From: Oscillospiraceae bacterium
GTDB lineage: Bacteria > Bacillota > Clostridia > Oscillospirales > Ruminococcaceae
Direction of reading: 5' to 3'
DNA length: 42,277 nucleotides
NCBI GenBank assembly: GCA_022511485.1
Contig: JAFLUJ010000002.1
Coordinates: 1-42,277 of the forward strand
Below are positions 24,747 to 32,129 of this stretch, one piece after another. The first letter of the stretch is position 1, and the number at the start of each line of letters is the position of its first letter. Below the pieces are notes generated by a model, which saw nothing but the letters and a program-made list of their open reading frames with translations, made no database searches and was not told where the DNA came from. Made by a program: the position numbers and the translations under genes.

Positions 24747-26207
24747 CTATTTTTTCGATTCCGGAAGATCGGACTGTACCATACCAAGCAGCAGCCAGAA
24801 GAAGGGAGCAACCGTCACCACGCTGGCGCTGAAAAACGCCTGTACGGAGTAAGCAAGGATCGCCGTCAGAAGTGCCGGACGAAACCATTTCTCCCGATCG
24901 GAAGCAAATTCCTTTATCCCTCTGCCGAGCCGCACAAAGGACACCGCCAGCAAAGCCAGATAAACTATCAGAGAGGGTATTCCCCGGGTCGCCGCTGTAT
25001 AAATATATTCGTTATAGCTGCGGTCAATGCTGTCTGTAAAGAGCATTGGGTCTTCGATCTGGAGCTTTGCCATAAGATCGGGACCTATGCCAAGAAAAGG
25101 ATGCTCCTTTATCATATCAAGGCTTCTGACCCAGGCAATCTGCCAGAGGGAATCAAAGTTTACCGGTGAGGGAGGTCCTATAATGAACAGTCTGTAGAAT
25201 GCGTCATTGTAGGCGATGGATTTATCCCTCATAACAGGTTCTCCCGTCTCGATAGGCTGATCGGTCAGATTTATTCCCTGGAGAGCGAAAACCAGTCCGA
25301 AAATAACAGCAAGGACTAACAGCAGTACAGCAAGACGTTTGCGGGAGGATCGCAGCTTTCCGGTCTCAAATTTTGTACCTCCCCTGCCTGCTGTGAACTC
25401 GATCACGATGGAAACAACAAGGACTGTACCAATTCCTATAAGGGGGACTATTGATGATGTGAAAAGTCCTGTAAGGAAAAACAACGCCGCCGCGCCTCCG
25501 TAAATAAGGGCACGGGTGGTATTTTTTTCATACAGCGCTCCTGCTGCGGCAATTCCGCTTACGAGAGTAAGGAAAGATCCATAGAAAATAGGACTGCCGG
25601 AAAGTCCGCTGGAAAGATGTACATCCTTCATAAGCACCAGCGCAGAGAGCTTCCTGAAATTTGAGGGGAAATCACAGGGTATGTGCTGTAAAATTGCAAC
25701 GATCGCCTGCAAAATTCCCGCGCCGATAAGAACGTCAAAGACCATTTTTACCGAGCTTTCTTTCCTTACCGCAGTGGCAAGAAGGAATATCCCGAAGTAG
25801 GCAAACAGAGCAAGCAGACCCTCATAGCGTCCCATTTCTCCAAGGAGAGCCGTGGTAAGATGCTCCTGGGAAGCTCCGCTCAGAACTACCCGGTAATAGG
25901 ATGCAAATGCAAGCACTGCAAGTCCCACTATAAGGAATGCAGCAGGATAGTTCTTAAAAAGTATGTCCTTGCGAAGCAGCAGCACTATATAAAAGAGTAT
26001 GCAGGAAAATCCTGTAGCATACAGAAATGCACCAAGAAAGGAGTTTGCGGCGTCCGAACCGGTGATAAACGTAATAAACATAGACCCTATCAGGGGTACG
26101 ATTATACAGGCGCATAAAAGTCCGCTTATCCATTTTCTTACCGTATTCTTGCTCATGTTCAGGATGAAGTTGGATTTTTCCGTTGTTCCGAATATCGTTT
26201 TTGGCAT
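24747..26207 (-). CDS. O-antigen ligase/polymerase-like membrane protein
   Basis: 486 residues with about ten to twelve membrane segments. A large extracytoplasmic loop (about 330-415) holds HPFLGIGPD and, later, NEYIYTAATRGIPSL. This is the pattern of the Wzy_C / WaaL family, which transfers or polymerises glycans on lipid carriers. In a Gram-positive cell the product could be a capsular or teichoic-type glycan, or a protein glycosylation system. It starts 26 bases after the rny stop and is probably co-transcribed with it. Confidence 0.82.
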   Translation of the reverse strand: MPKTIFGTTEKSNFILNMSKNTVRKWISGLLCACIIVPLIGSMFITFITGSDAANSFLGAFLYATGFSCILFYIVLLLRKDILFKNYPAAFLIVGLAVLAFASYYRVVLSGASQEHLTTALLGEMGRYEGLLALFAYFGIFLLATAVRKESSVKMVFDVLIGAGILQAIVAILQHIPCDFPSNFRKLSALVLMKDVHLSSGLSGSPIFYGSFLTLVSGIAAAGALYEKNTTRALIYGGAAALFFLTGLFTSSIVPLIGIGTVLVVSIVIEFTAGRGGTKFETGKLRSSRKRLAVLLLVLAVIFGLVFALQGINLTDQPIETGEPVMRDKSIAYNDAFYRLFIIGPPSPVNFDSLWQIAWVRSLDMIKEHPFLGIGPDLMAKLQIEDPMLFTDSIDRSYNEYIYTAATRGIPSLIVYLALLAVSFVRLGRGIKEFASDREKWFRPALLTAILAYSVQAFFSASVVTVAPFFWLLLGMVQSDLPESKK

Positions 26208-26232
26208 AATACACCACTTTTCTATTGTCTGT

Positions 26233-27801
26233 TTACTTAGCGTACTCTACTGCACGGCTTTCCCGGATAAGATTTACCTTGATCTGACCGGGATAATCCA
26301 TCTCATTTTCAATGCGCTGAGCGATCTCCCTTGCAACGATAGTCATTCTCTCATCGTTGATCTTTTCAGGCATGACCATAATACGAACCTCACGGCCTGC
26401 CTGGATAGCAAAGGATTTTTCAACTCCGTCGTAGGAGGTACAGATCTCCTCCAGCTTCTGGAGACGCTTGATGTAGTTTTCATAATTTTCGCTTCTTGCT
26501 CCGGGACGAGCCGCAGAAACTGCGTCAGCAGCCTGAACCAGAGTTGCAACAACAGACTTGGCTTCCACGTCGCCGTGGTGAGCCTCGATAGCGTGGATGA
26601 CCTCCGCGCTCTCCTTGTACTTGCGGCATACGTCCACGCCGATCTGAACGTGAGAGCCTTCGATCTCATAACTGAGAGCCTTGCCGACGTCATGGAGAAG
26701 TCCTGCACGGCGTGCAAGATTAGCGTCCACACCAAGCTCGGAAGCCATTATTCCCGCAAGGTGAGCGACCTCGATGGAGTGGCTCAGAACGTTCTGACGG
26801 TAGGATGTGCGGTAGTAAAGACGTCCGATAAGACGTACAAGCTCGTGGTTGAGACCATGTACATTGGTTTCCAGAACGGCGCGTTCGCCCTCCTGCTTGA
26901 TCTTGTGCTCAACCTCCCGGCGTGCCTTGTCCACCATTTCTTCAATACGGGAGGGGTGGATACGTCCGTCAGCAATAAGCTTTTCCAGAGCGATCCTTGC
27001 AACCTCCCGGCGGGCGTGGTCAAAGCAGGACAGGGTAATAGCCTCAGGAGTGTCATCGATAATAAGGTCAACGCCTGTAAGAGTTTCAAGAGTACGGATG
27101 TTGCGTCCCTCACGGCCGATGATACGACCCTTCATTTCGTCGTTAGGCAGCGGAACGACAGATACGGCAGTCTCGGAGACCTGATCTGCGGCGCATTTGG
27201 AAATAGCCATAGAAATAAGACCCCGGGCTTTTTCCTCGCACTCGTCCTTAAGCTGAGTTTCGTACTGCTGTATTTTCAGCGCCTTGTCATGTACAAGCTC
27301 GCTTTCAAGCATGGAGAGCAGGTGTTCCTTCGCCTGTTCCATGGTAAACTGGGAGATCTTTTCCAGTATCTCCATCTGGGACTTCTTGATCTTGTCAGCT
27401 TCCTCCAGCTTTTCCTCAGCCTGCTTGAGCTTTTTCTGGAGCTGCTCCTCTTTCTTTTCTATGTTGTCACTTTTCTTGTCAAGATTTTCTTCCTTTTGCT
27501 GGATACGTCTTTCCTGACGGGACATATCGTTCCGGCGTTCCTTGATCTCTTTTTCCAGCTCGGAACGGCTTTTGTGGATCTCGTCCTTGGCTTCCACAAG
27601 GGCGATCTTCTTTTTGCTTTCGGCTTCCTTTTTGGCGTCTTCGATAATACGTTCTGCTTCCTTTTCAGCGGAGCCGATAGCGGATTCAGCCTGCTGCTTG
27701 CGGTAGTTCACCCCGACTTTGAACAGGATAAATCCCGAAACGCCGGCACCTACAGCAAATGTAACGATACAAAATACTATAGTCATTGCTAATGTGACCA
27801 A
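26233..27801 (-). CDS. rny: Ribonuclease Y
   Basis: Membrane-anchored endoribonuclease that starts mRNA decay in many Firmicutes. 522 residues: an N-terminal membrane helix (about 4-27), a long coiled coil (about 35-190), a KH domain with [12 protein letters not shown], and an HD domain with LLHDVGKA, ending in [14 protein letters not shown]. The TTG at 27801 is taken as start because AAAGGAGG lies eight bases upstream; the ATG five codons on would be too far. A family C repeat lies just upstream, and a strong promoter at 28349-28377 probably serves it. Confidence 0.96.
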   Translation of the reverse strand: MVTLAMTIVFCIVTFAVGAGVSGFILFKVGVNYRKQQAESAIGSAEKEAERIIEDAKKEAESKKKIALVEAKDEIHKSRSELEKEIKERRNDMSRQERRIQQKEENLDKKSDNIEKKEEQLQKKLKQAEEKLEEADKIKKSQMEILEKISQFTMEQAKEHLLSMLESELVHDKALKIQQYETQLKDECEEKARGLISMAISKCAADQVSETAVSVVPLPNDEMKGRIIGREGRNIRTLETLTGVDLIIDDTPEAITLSCFDHARREVARIALEKLIADGRIHPSRIEEMVDKARREVEHKIKQEGERAVLETNVHGLNHELVRLIGRLYYRTSYRQNVLSHSIEVAHLAGIMASELGVDANLARRAGLLHDVGKALSYEIEGSHVQIGVDVCRKYKESAEVIHAIEAHHGDVEAKSVVATLVQAADAVSAARPGARSENYENYIKRLQKLEEICTSYDGVEKSFAIQAGREVRIMVMPEKINDERMTIVAREIAQRIENEMDYPGQIKVNLIRESRAVEYAK

Positions 27802-27828
27802 ACCGGATACCTCCTTTTTTAGTGAGTC

Positions 27829-27891
27829 AGAGGACAGAGTACAGAAGATAGATGAGGGATCCTGACCCCTATCTTCTAACTTCTAACCTCT
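27829..27891. repeat. Family C inverted repeat in the rny leader
   Basis: Arms 27829-27851 (purine-rich, ending AGAAGATAG) and 27869-27891 (CTATCTTCTAAC..., pyrimidine-rich) pair imperfectly. The reverse complement closely resembles the repeat at 29484-29548 in the thrS leader. Confidence 0.75.
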
Positions 27892-28001
27892 AATAGCAAA
27901 TGCTTCGGAGGCTGATATAAGGCTTCATCATATTAAACTGTCATAAACCGACAGAAAATACATCGTATGTCATTTTCCGCGGATAAACGACAGAATTTTG
28001 T

Positions 28002-28181
28002 TTAAAATATAGGCACGGACGTAAGATCGTCCAGTCCTGCTTTGTATTTGTACGGGTCATACCGGATATTGTTCCTGATCTTGCCGGAAAACAGGGAATA
28101 TGATATTACACCCGCAATAAGAAAATATATCTTAAACGCAGGGAGAAAATTGATTTTGCCCGTCCTATGGTCATGCAGCAA
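28002..28181 (-). CDS. Possible 59-residue membrane protein or gene remnant
   Basis: Minus-strand open frame between the promoter at 28.35 kb and rny. The translation contains INFLPAFKIYFLIAGVISYS (hydrophobic) and then KIRNNIRYDPYKYKAGLDDL. The C-terminal half reads like real protein and uses codons like neighbouring genes. The only start is TTG 28181, without a ribosome site, and a TGA lies five codons upstream. It may be the tail of a broken gene. No family is recognised. Confidence 0.35.
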   Translation of the reverse strand: MLHDHRTGKINFLPAFKIYFLIAGVISYSLFSGKIRNNIRYDPYKYKAGLDDLTSVPIF

Positions 28182-28342
28182 TGACCGTGGTCATAAAACG
28201 ACCGGACGGATACCTATAAATAAAAAATATATGAAAGCCTCTATTTAAGCCATAGAAGCATGAAAAAAATTGAACAGCAATTTATTTTTACGCCTTTGGG
28301 AGAATGTCCCTGAGACATCTATATTAATACAATTGCATTCAT
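28182..28342 (-). other. Structured leader downstream of the 28.35-kb promoter
   Basis: Minus-strand transcript start is expected near 28342. The leader contains ATGTC-TCAG-GGACAT and a hairpin CTTCTAT..ATAGAGG followed by TATATTTTTTATTT, which could be an attenuator or the end of a short RNA. I could not match it to any known riboswitch. Confidence 0.4.
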
Positions 28343-28348
28343 TCTTTT

Positions 28349-28377
28349 ATTTTAATACAAATTCTTCTGTTTGTCAA
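28349..28377 (-). promoter_or_regulatory. Strong minus-strand promoter upstream of rny
   Basis: TTGACA (28377-28372), a 17-base spacer, and TAAAAT (28354-28349). It points towards the 59-codon frame and rny. Confidence 0.8.
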
Positions 28378-28562
28378 GGAAATTTATACAATTTGTCACC
28401 ATTTAATAATATTTTAATCTTTTGTATGTAAAAAACGACGGTTGACAACAACGAAAGAATGGAACGCCCTTTGCGGGTCACAAAATGGGAGTTTTTACCG
28501 CTCCCATATTTTTTGATTTGGGATTAGTATTGCATCAACTCTATTGACAACGTAAGTTAAAC
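28378..28562 (+). other. Intergenic stretch with an isolated terminator-like hairpin
   Basis: ATGGGAG (28486-28492), loop, CTCCCAT (28501-28507), then ATTTTTTG form a plus-strand terminator with no gene upstream. It may end a short RNA starting within 28400-28440. Nothing else is recognised here. Confidence 0.45.
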
Positions 28563-28591
28563 TTGACAATAATAATATAGAATGATATAAT
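28563..28591 (+). promoter_or_regulatory. Promoter of the toxin-50-like gene pair
   Basis: TTGACA (28563-28568), a 17-base spacer, and TATAAT (28586-28591): near-perfect consensus. Another TTGACA lies 19 bases upstream. Confidence 0.82.
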
Positions 28592-28625
28592 ATAACTGAA
28601 AGAAAATGTTTGGGAACGAAATAGA

Positions 28626-28982
28626 ATGAATGATATAACTAAGGAAAACATTTATATTGGCAGAAGCTTAGGAGCTTCCGGCAAAAATTATCCTGTAAAG
28701 CTTCCGAACGGAGGTCATGCAAAATTTGCCGAAGGCACCGAGATCACTGACATAAAAGTTTTTGCAGGCAAAGGAACTGATATACCAATAAAAAACGCTA
28801 AATTCCTTGAATCAGATTATGGAGTAGCAGCTGATGAATGGAAAAAAGTCAGAGGTACTGCATACATAACAGCAAATGGGAAAAATCGCAAAGCAGAAGT
28901 TCATTGGTATGAGGGTGGAAATCAAAAAGTTCAATTTAAAGTAAAGAGGTATTACGATGATGAGAGTCAAATATTTGGGTGA
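28626..28982 (+). CDS. Polymorphic toxin type 50-like protein
   Basis: 118 residues. The C-terminal half, DEWKKVRGTAYITANGKNRKAEVHWYEGGNQKVQFKVKRY, resembles the Ntox50 domain found at the C-terminus of phage MuF-type head proteins and polymorphic toxins, predicted to be nucleases. Here it stands alone with a strong promoter but a weak ribosome site (GGGAACGAAATAGA before the ATG). It may be a detached toxin tip or the 3' fragment of a longer phage gene. The next gene overlaps it by 26 bases, and that partner may be its immunity protein. Family assignment is from memory of the motif and should be verified. Confidence 0.65.
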   Translation: MNDITKENIYIGRSLGASGKNYPVKLPNGGHAKFAEGTEITDIKVFAGKGTDIPIKNAKFLESDYGVAADEWKKVRGTAYITANGKNRKAEVHWYEGGNQKVQFKVKRYYDDESQIFG

Positions 28983-29118
28983 AAGCAGTATGTTAGCGCT
29001 GCTCAACGGCAAAATATATAATGTTATTTCAATAGAAGAAGATTGGTACAGAATTATTGACGAAACAGATGAAGATTATCTTTATCCTCCGGAAGAGTTT
29101 GAGGTTGTTGAAGAATAG
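28957..29118 (+). CDS. 53-residue partner (possible immunity protein) of the toxin-50-like gene
   Basis: ATG 28957 (a second ATG follows directly), with AGAGG about seven bases upstream; it overlaps the previous gene by 26 bases. The translation starts MMRVKYLGESSMLALLNGKI, continues through YNVISIEEDWYRIIDETDED, and ends YLYPPEEFEVVEE. The pattern suggests a compact SH3-like beta barrel; short proteins of this kind are commonly found next to such phage toxins. The acidic composition fits an inhibitor of a basic nuclease. Confidence 0.72.
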   Translation: MMRVKYLGESSMLALLNGKIYNVISIEEDWYRIIDETDEDYLYPPEEFEVVEE

Positions 29119-29151
29119 ATTCTTTGAGGGGGCAAATTTCGCAGCGACCCC

Positions 29152-29180
29152 TTGACAAATCAAAAAAAACGTGATACACT
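29152..29180 (+). promoter_or_regulatory. thrS promoter
   Basis: TTGACA (29152-29157), a 17-base spacer, and TACACT (29175-29180), just before the T-box leader. Confidence 0.8.
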
Positions 29181-29187
29181 GTAGTTG

Positions 29188-29481
29188 ATAACATTAATAA
29201 CAGAAAACGTCGATAAGGAAGGCACTATTCAATGGCAATTAAAATTGCCTGAGCGGATTTCAGAGAGCTCCCCCAAGCTGTGAAAGGAGTATTCCGCAGG
29301 ATATTGCACACCGCCTTTGAGTCCGTCCAATACACGGCGGGAAGCTCCCGTTACAGAGCAAATGAGATGTATGCTTCCGGAAGTGTGCCCTTGGAGGGTT
29401 TCCCTTCTCCGCATATGAATTTGGGTGGAACCGCGATAATATCGTCCCTTGATTAGAAAAATAATCAAGGGGCATTTTTTG
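29188..29481 (+). ncRNA. T-box riboswitch controlling thrS
   Basis: The T-box sequence TGGGTGGAACCGCG is at 29422-29435. The distal stem I region shows AGAGAGCTCCCCCAAGCTGTG, cut here to its key parts: AGAGAG and the CTGTGAAAGGAG loop. A terminator follows: TCCCTTGATTA (29445-29455) with TAATCAAGGGG (29462-29472) and then CATTTTTTG. The likely specifier lies in GCACACCGCC, which offers ACA or ACC, both threonine codons. Uncharged threonine tRNA would switch the leader to read-through. Confidence 0.95.
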
Positions 29482-29483
29482 TT

Positions 29484-29548
29484 AGAGGTTAGAAATTCAG
29501 AAGATAGAGGATAGAAAATAAAGTCTCCTCTTCTATCCTCTGACCTCT
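29484..29548. repeat. Family C inverted repeat between T-box and thrS
   Basis: AGAGGTTAGAAATTCAGAAG... (29484-29511) pairs with ...CTATCCTCTGACCTCT (29526-29548). It resembles the reverse complement of 27829-27891. Confidence 0.75.
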
Positions 29549-29603
29549 GTCATACTAAAAAGCAAGTAATTAACAATAAAAAATTCTAAAAGGAGAAATA
29601 TTT

Positions 29604-31550
29604 ATGATCAAATTAACACTTAAGGACGGCTCTGTCCGAGAGATCGAAGCGGCAGCTCCCGCATCCGAAATTATCAAGGGCATCGGCATGGGACTTTACA
29701 AAGCCGCGTGCTGCGTAAAAATCAACGGTGAAGTTCGCGATATGCGTACCACAATTGACAAGGACTGCACATTCGAGGTCATGACCTTCGATACCGAGGA
29801 GGGCAAAAAGACCTTCTGGCATACAGCCTCCCATATTCTTGCTCAGGCGGTAAAAAGACTTTATCCCGATGTTAAGCTTGCCATCGGTCCTGCTATAGAC
29901 AACGGCTTCTATTACGATTTTGACACTGAAAAGGCATTTACTGCCGACGACCTCACCAAGCTCGAGGAGGAAATGAAGAAGATCGTCAAGGAGGGTATCG
30001 ACATTGAGCAGTTCGGTCTTGCTCCTGCGGAAGCTATCGCTCTGCTTGAAAAAATGGGCGAGCCCTACAAGGTGGAGCTCTGCAACGAGCACGCAGACAA
30101 GGGCGAGGACATCAGCTTCTATAAACAGGGAGACTTCACCGACCTTTGCGCAGGTCCACACCTGATGAACACTTCAACTGTAAAGGCATTCAAGCTTACA
30201 GCCTGCACCGGCGCTTACTGGCGGGGAGACGCAAAGGGTAAGCAGCTTTCCAGAATTTACGGTACAGCTTATCCTAAGGCAAGTCAGCTTGAAGAACACC
30301 TCGCCGCTGCCGAGGAGGCTAAGAAGCGTGACCATAACAAGCTGGGACGTGAGCTTGAATATTTCACAACAGTAGACTATATCGGTCAGGGACTTCCCAT
30401 TCTGCTTCCCAAAGGCGCAAGAGTTGTCCAGATACTCCAGCGCTGGGTGGAGGACGTTGAACAGAAAAAGGGCTGTCTGCTGACAAAGACCCCCTATATG
30501 GCAAAAAGAGAGCTTTATAAAATCTCCGGACACTGGGATCACTACCTTGACGGAATGTTCATTTTAGGAGATCCCCACGACGAAACAAAGGAGTGCTTCG
30601 CTCTCCGTCCTATGACCTGTCCGTTCCAGTATCAGGTATTTCTGAACAGAGCACGTTCCTACCGTGATCTTCCCATGCGTCTGACAGAGACATCTACACT
30701 GTTTAGAAACGAGGACAGCGGCGAAATGCACGGACTTATCCGCGTTCGTCAGTTTACTATCTCCGAGGGACACTACATTCTCCGTCCCGAGCAGCTTGAA
30801 GAGGAGTTCAAGGGCTGTCTGGAGCTTGCAAAATATATGCTTGACACCGTGGGACTTCTTGATAAGTGTACCTTCCGTTTCTCCCAGTGGGATCCTGCAA
30901 ATCCCAAGAACAAGTACGAGGGCACAAAGGAACAGTGGGAAGAAGCGCAGGCAGCAATGAAGAAAATCCTGGATAATATCGGAATCGAATACACCGTAGG
31001 AATAGACGAAGCTGCTTTCTACGGTCCTAAGCTGGATATTCAGTATAAGAACGTGTACGGCAAGGAGGATACACTGGTAACGATCCAGATAGATATGCTT
31101 CTGGCTGAAAAGTTCGGCATGGAGTATACCGATGTGGATGGCAAAAAGAGAATGCCTTATATCATCCACAGGACATCCCTTGGCTGTTACGAGCGCACAC
31201 TGGCATATCTTATCGAAACATATGCAGGAGCGCTTCCGCTGTGGCTCTCACCGGAGCAGGTAAGAATTCTCCCCGTTACGGACAGAGCAGCAGAGTACAG
31301 CCAGAAGGTATACGAAAAGCTGGATCAGAGAGGAATCAGAGTAACTATCGACTCCCGTAAAGAAGGCGTGGGCTATAAGATCCGTCAGGCACAGCTTGAA
31401 AAGATCCCGTATTTCCTTATCGTAGGCGACAAGGAGGCAGAGAGCGGGACGCTTTCACTCCGTTCCTGCAAGGAAGGCGATCTGGGCGTAATGCCGATGA
31501 ACGACGTACTGAATAAGATCTTTGAAGAGAACGAGACGAAAGCTCGGTAA
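29604..31550 (+). CDS. thrS: Threonyl-tRNA synthetase
   Basis: Charges tRNA-Thr in the cytoplasm. 648 residues, the usual length. Layout: an N-terminal TGS domain (about 1-62), the editing domain with H73-x-x-x-H77 (HTASH) and CAGPH, the class II core with motif 2 RNEDSGEMHGLIRVRQF, and a C-terminal anticodon domain with VRILPVTDRA and SLRSCKEGDLG. AAAGGAG precedes the ATG. It is controlled by the T-box leader upstream. Confidence 0.98.
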   Translation: MIKLTLKDGSVREIEAAAPASEIIKGIGMGLYKAACCVKINGEVRDMRTTIDKDCTFEVMTFDTEEGKKTFWHTASHILAQAVKRLYPDVKLAIGPAIDNGFYYDFDTEKAFTADDLTKLEEEMKKIVKEGIDIEQFGLAPAEAIALLEKMGEPYKVELCNEHADKGEDISFYKQGDFTDLCAGPHLMNTSTVKAFKLTACTGAYWRGDAKGKQLSRIYGTAYPKASQLEEHLAAAEEAKKRDHNKLGRELEYFTTVDYIGQGLPILLPKGARVVQILQRWVEDVEQKKGCLLTKTPYMAKRELYKISGHWDHYLDGMFILGDPHDETKECFALRPMTCPFQYQVFLNRARSYRDLPMRLTETSTLFRNEDSGEMHGLIRVRQFTISEGHYILRPEQLEEEFKGCLELAKYMLDTVGLLDKCTFRFSQWDPANPKNKYEGTKEQWEEAQAAMKKILDNIGIEYTVGIDEAAFYGPKLDIQYKNVYGKEDTLVTIQIDMLLAEKFGMEYTDVDGKKRMPYIIHRTSLGCYERTLAYLIETYAGALPLWLSPEQVRILPVTDRAAEYSQKVYEKLDQRGIRVTIDSRKEGVGYKIRQAQLEKIPYFLIVGDKEAESGTLSLRSCKEGDLGVMPMNDVLNKIFEENETKAR

Positions 31551-31558
31551 TAAAAATA

Positions 31559-31590
31559 AGCGGTTCAGTTTTTATGCTGAGCCGCTGTTA
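31559..31590 (+). terminator. Terminator after thrS
   Basis: AGCGGTTCAG / CTGAGCCGCT stem with an 8-base loop; the T-run after it is short (GTTATTT). Confidence 0.7.
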
Positions 31591-31681
31591 TTTACTTCAT
31601 TTCTGATTATGTCAATAGCATATGAGAATAAATAAGGCGATATCCATTTTGATGAAACTCCAAAAATATTTAAAAACCCCC

Positions 31682-31736
31682 TTGACAATTCTACAAGAGT
31701 GTAGTACAATAAAATTATTCTACAGCACTGTAGAAT
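31682..31736 (+). promoter_or_regulatory. Promoter and two BlaI-type operators
   Basis: TTGACA (31682-31687), a 17-base spacer, and TACAAT (31705-31710). Operator 1, CTACAAGAGTGTAG (31691-31704), fills the spacer. Operator 2, ATTCTACAGCACTGTAGAAT (31717-31736), is a perfect palindrome near the transcription start. Both have the TACAnnnnTGTA pattern known for BlaI/MecI repressors. Confidence 0.9.
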
Positions 31737-31754
31737 CTAAAGGAGGTTATACAC

Positions 31755-32129
31755 ATGAAGCATTTCAGGGAAATGTCCGAGACCGAACAGGAGATCATGG
31801 AAGTCCTGTGGGAGTCCGCACCAAAAACGTTAAATGAGCTCCGGGATCTCTTTGCAAACCAGCGGGGAAAGGTCTGGAAGCCCCAGACCCTCGCCACATT
31901 TATTTCGAGGCTTGTTGAAAAGGAGCTGATAATCTGGGAGCAGCGGGGCAGAGCCAGATATTACAGTCCCGCACTGACTAAAGCTGAATATGAGGGAGCA
32001 AAGGCGAAAACGGTGCTTGATACGCTTTTCGACGGTTCGCTTCAGAGCTTTGTGGCTGCATTGTATGACGGCGACGCTCTTTCTGAACAGGACATTGCTG
32101 AAATGAAAGAGTGGGTCGAATCAAAATGA
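31755..32129 (+). CDS. BlaI/MecI/CopY-family transcriptional repressor
   Basis: 124 residues. A winged-helix domain (about 1-80) shows LSETEQEIMEVLW-like MSETEQEIMEVLWESAPKTLNELRDLF and TLATFISRLVEKELI; a C-terminal dimerisation part follows. Repressors of this family are cleaved or released when the partner BlaR1-type membrane protease senses a signal. AAAGGAGG precedes the ATG; its stop overlaps the next ATG by four bases (ATGA). The two TACAnnnnTGTA operators upstream imply autoregulation. No beta-lactamase or penicillin-binding protein gene follows. Confidence 0.93.
   Translation: MKHFREMSETEQEIMEVLWESAPKTLNELRDLFANQRGKVWKPQTLATFISRLVEKELIIWEQRGRARYYSPALTKAEYEGAKAKTVLDTLFDGSLQSFVAALYDGDALSEQDIAEMKEWVESK

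Noticed and set aside
25999-27792. Plus-strand open frame of 597 codons opposite rny
   Set aside because: It lies antisense to a well-recognised RNase Y gene, is rich in Leu/Phe runs that mirror the coiled-coil codons, and has no ribosome site. A shadow of rny.
28042-28248. Plus-strand 68-codon frame upstream of the toxin-50-like gene
   Set aside because: It is opposite the better-looking minus-strand frame 28002-28181 and has no ribosome site.
27901-28342. tmRNA, 6S RNA or a known riboswitch in the rny leader
   Set aside because: I looked for the conserved motifs of common classes (T-box, SAM, c-di-GMP, fluoride, ZTP) and saw none; left as an unassigned structured leader.
29229-29475. Minus-strand frames across the T-box leader
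   Set aside because: They are antisense to a clear T-box riboswitch and end in its terminator.
31622-31837. 71-codon frame over the BlaI-type promoter
   Set aside because: It runs through the promoter, both operators and the start of the repressor gene in another frame.
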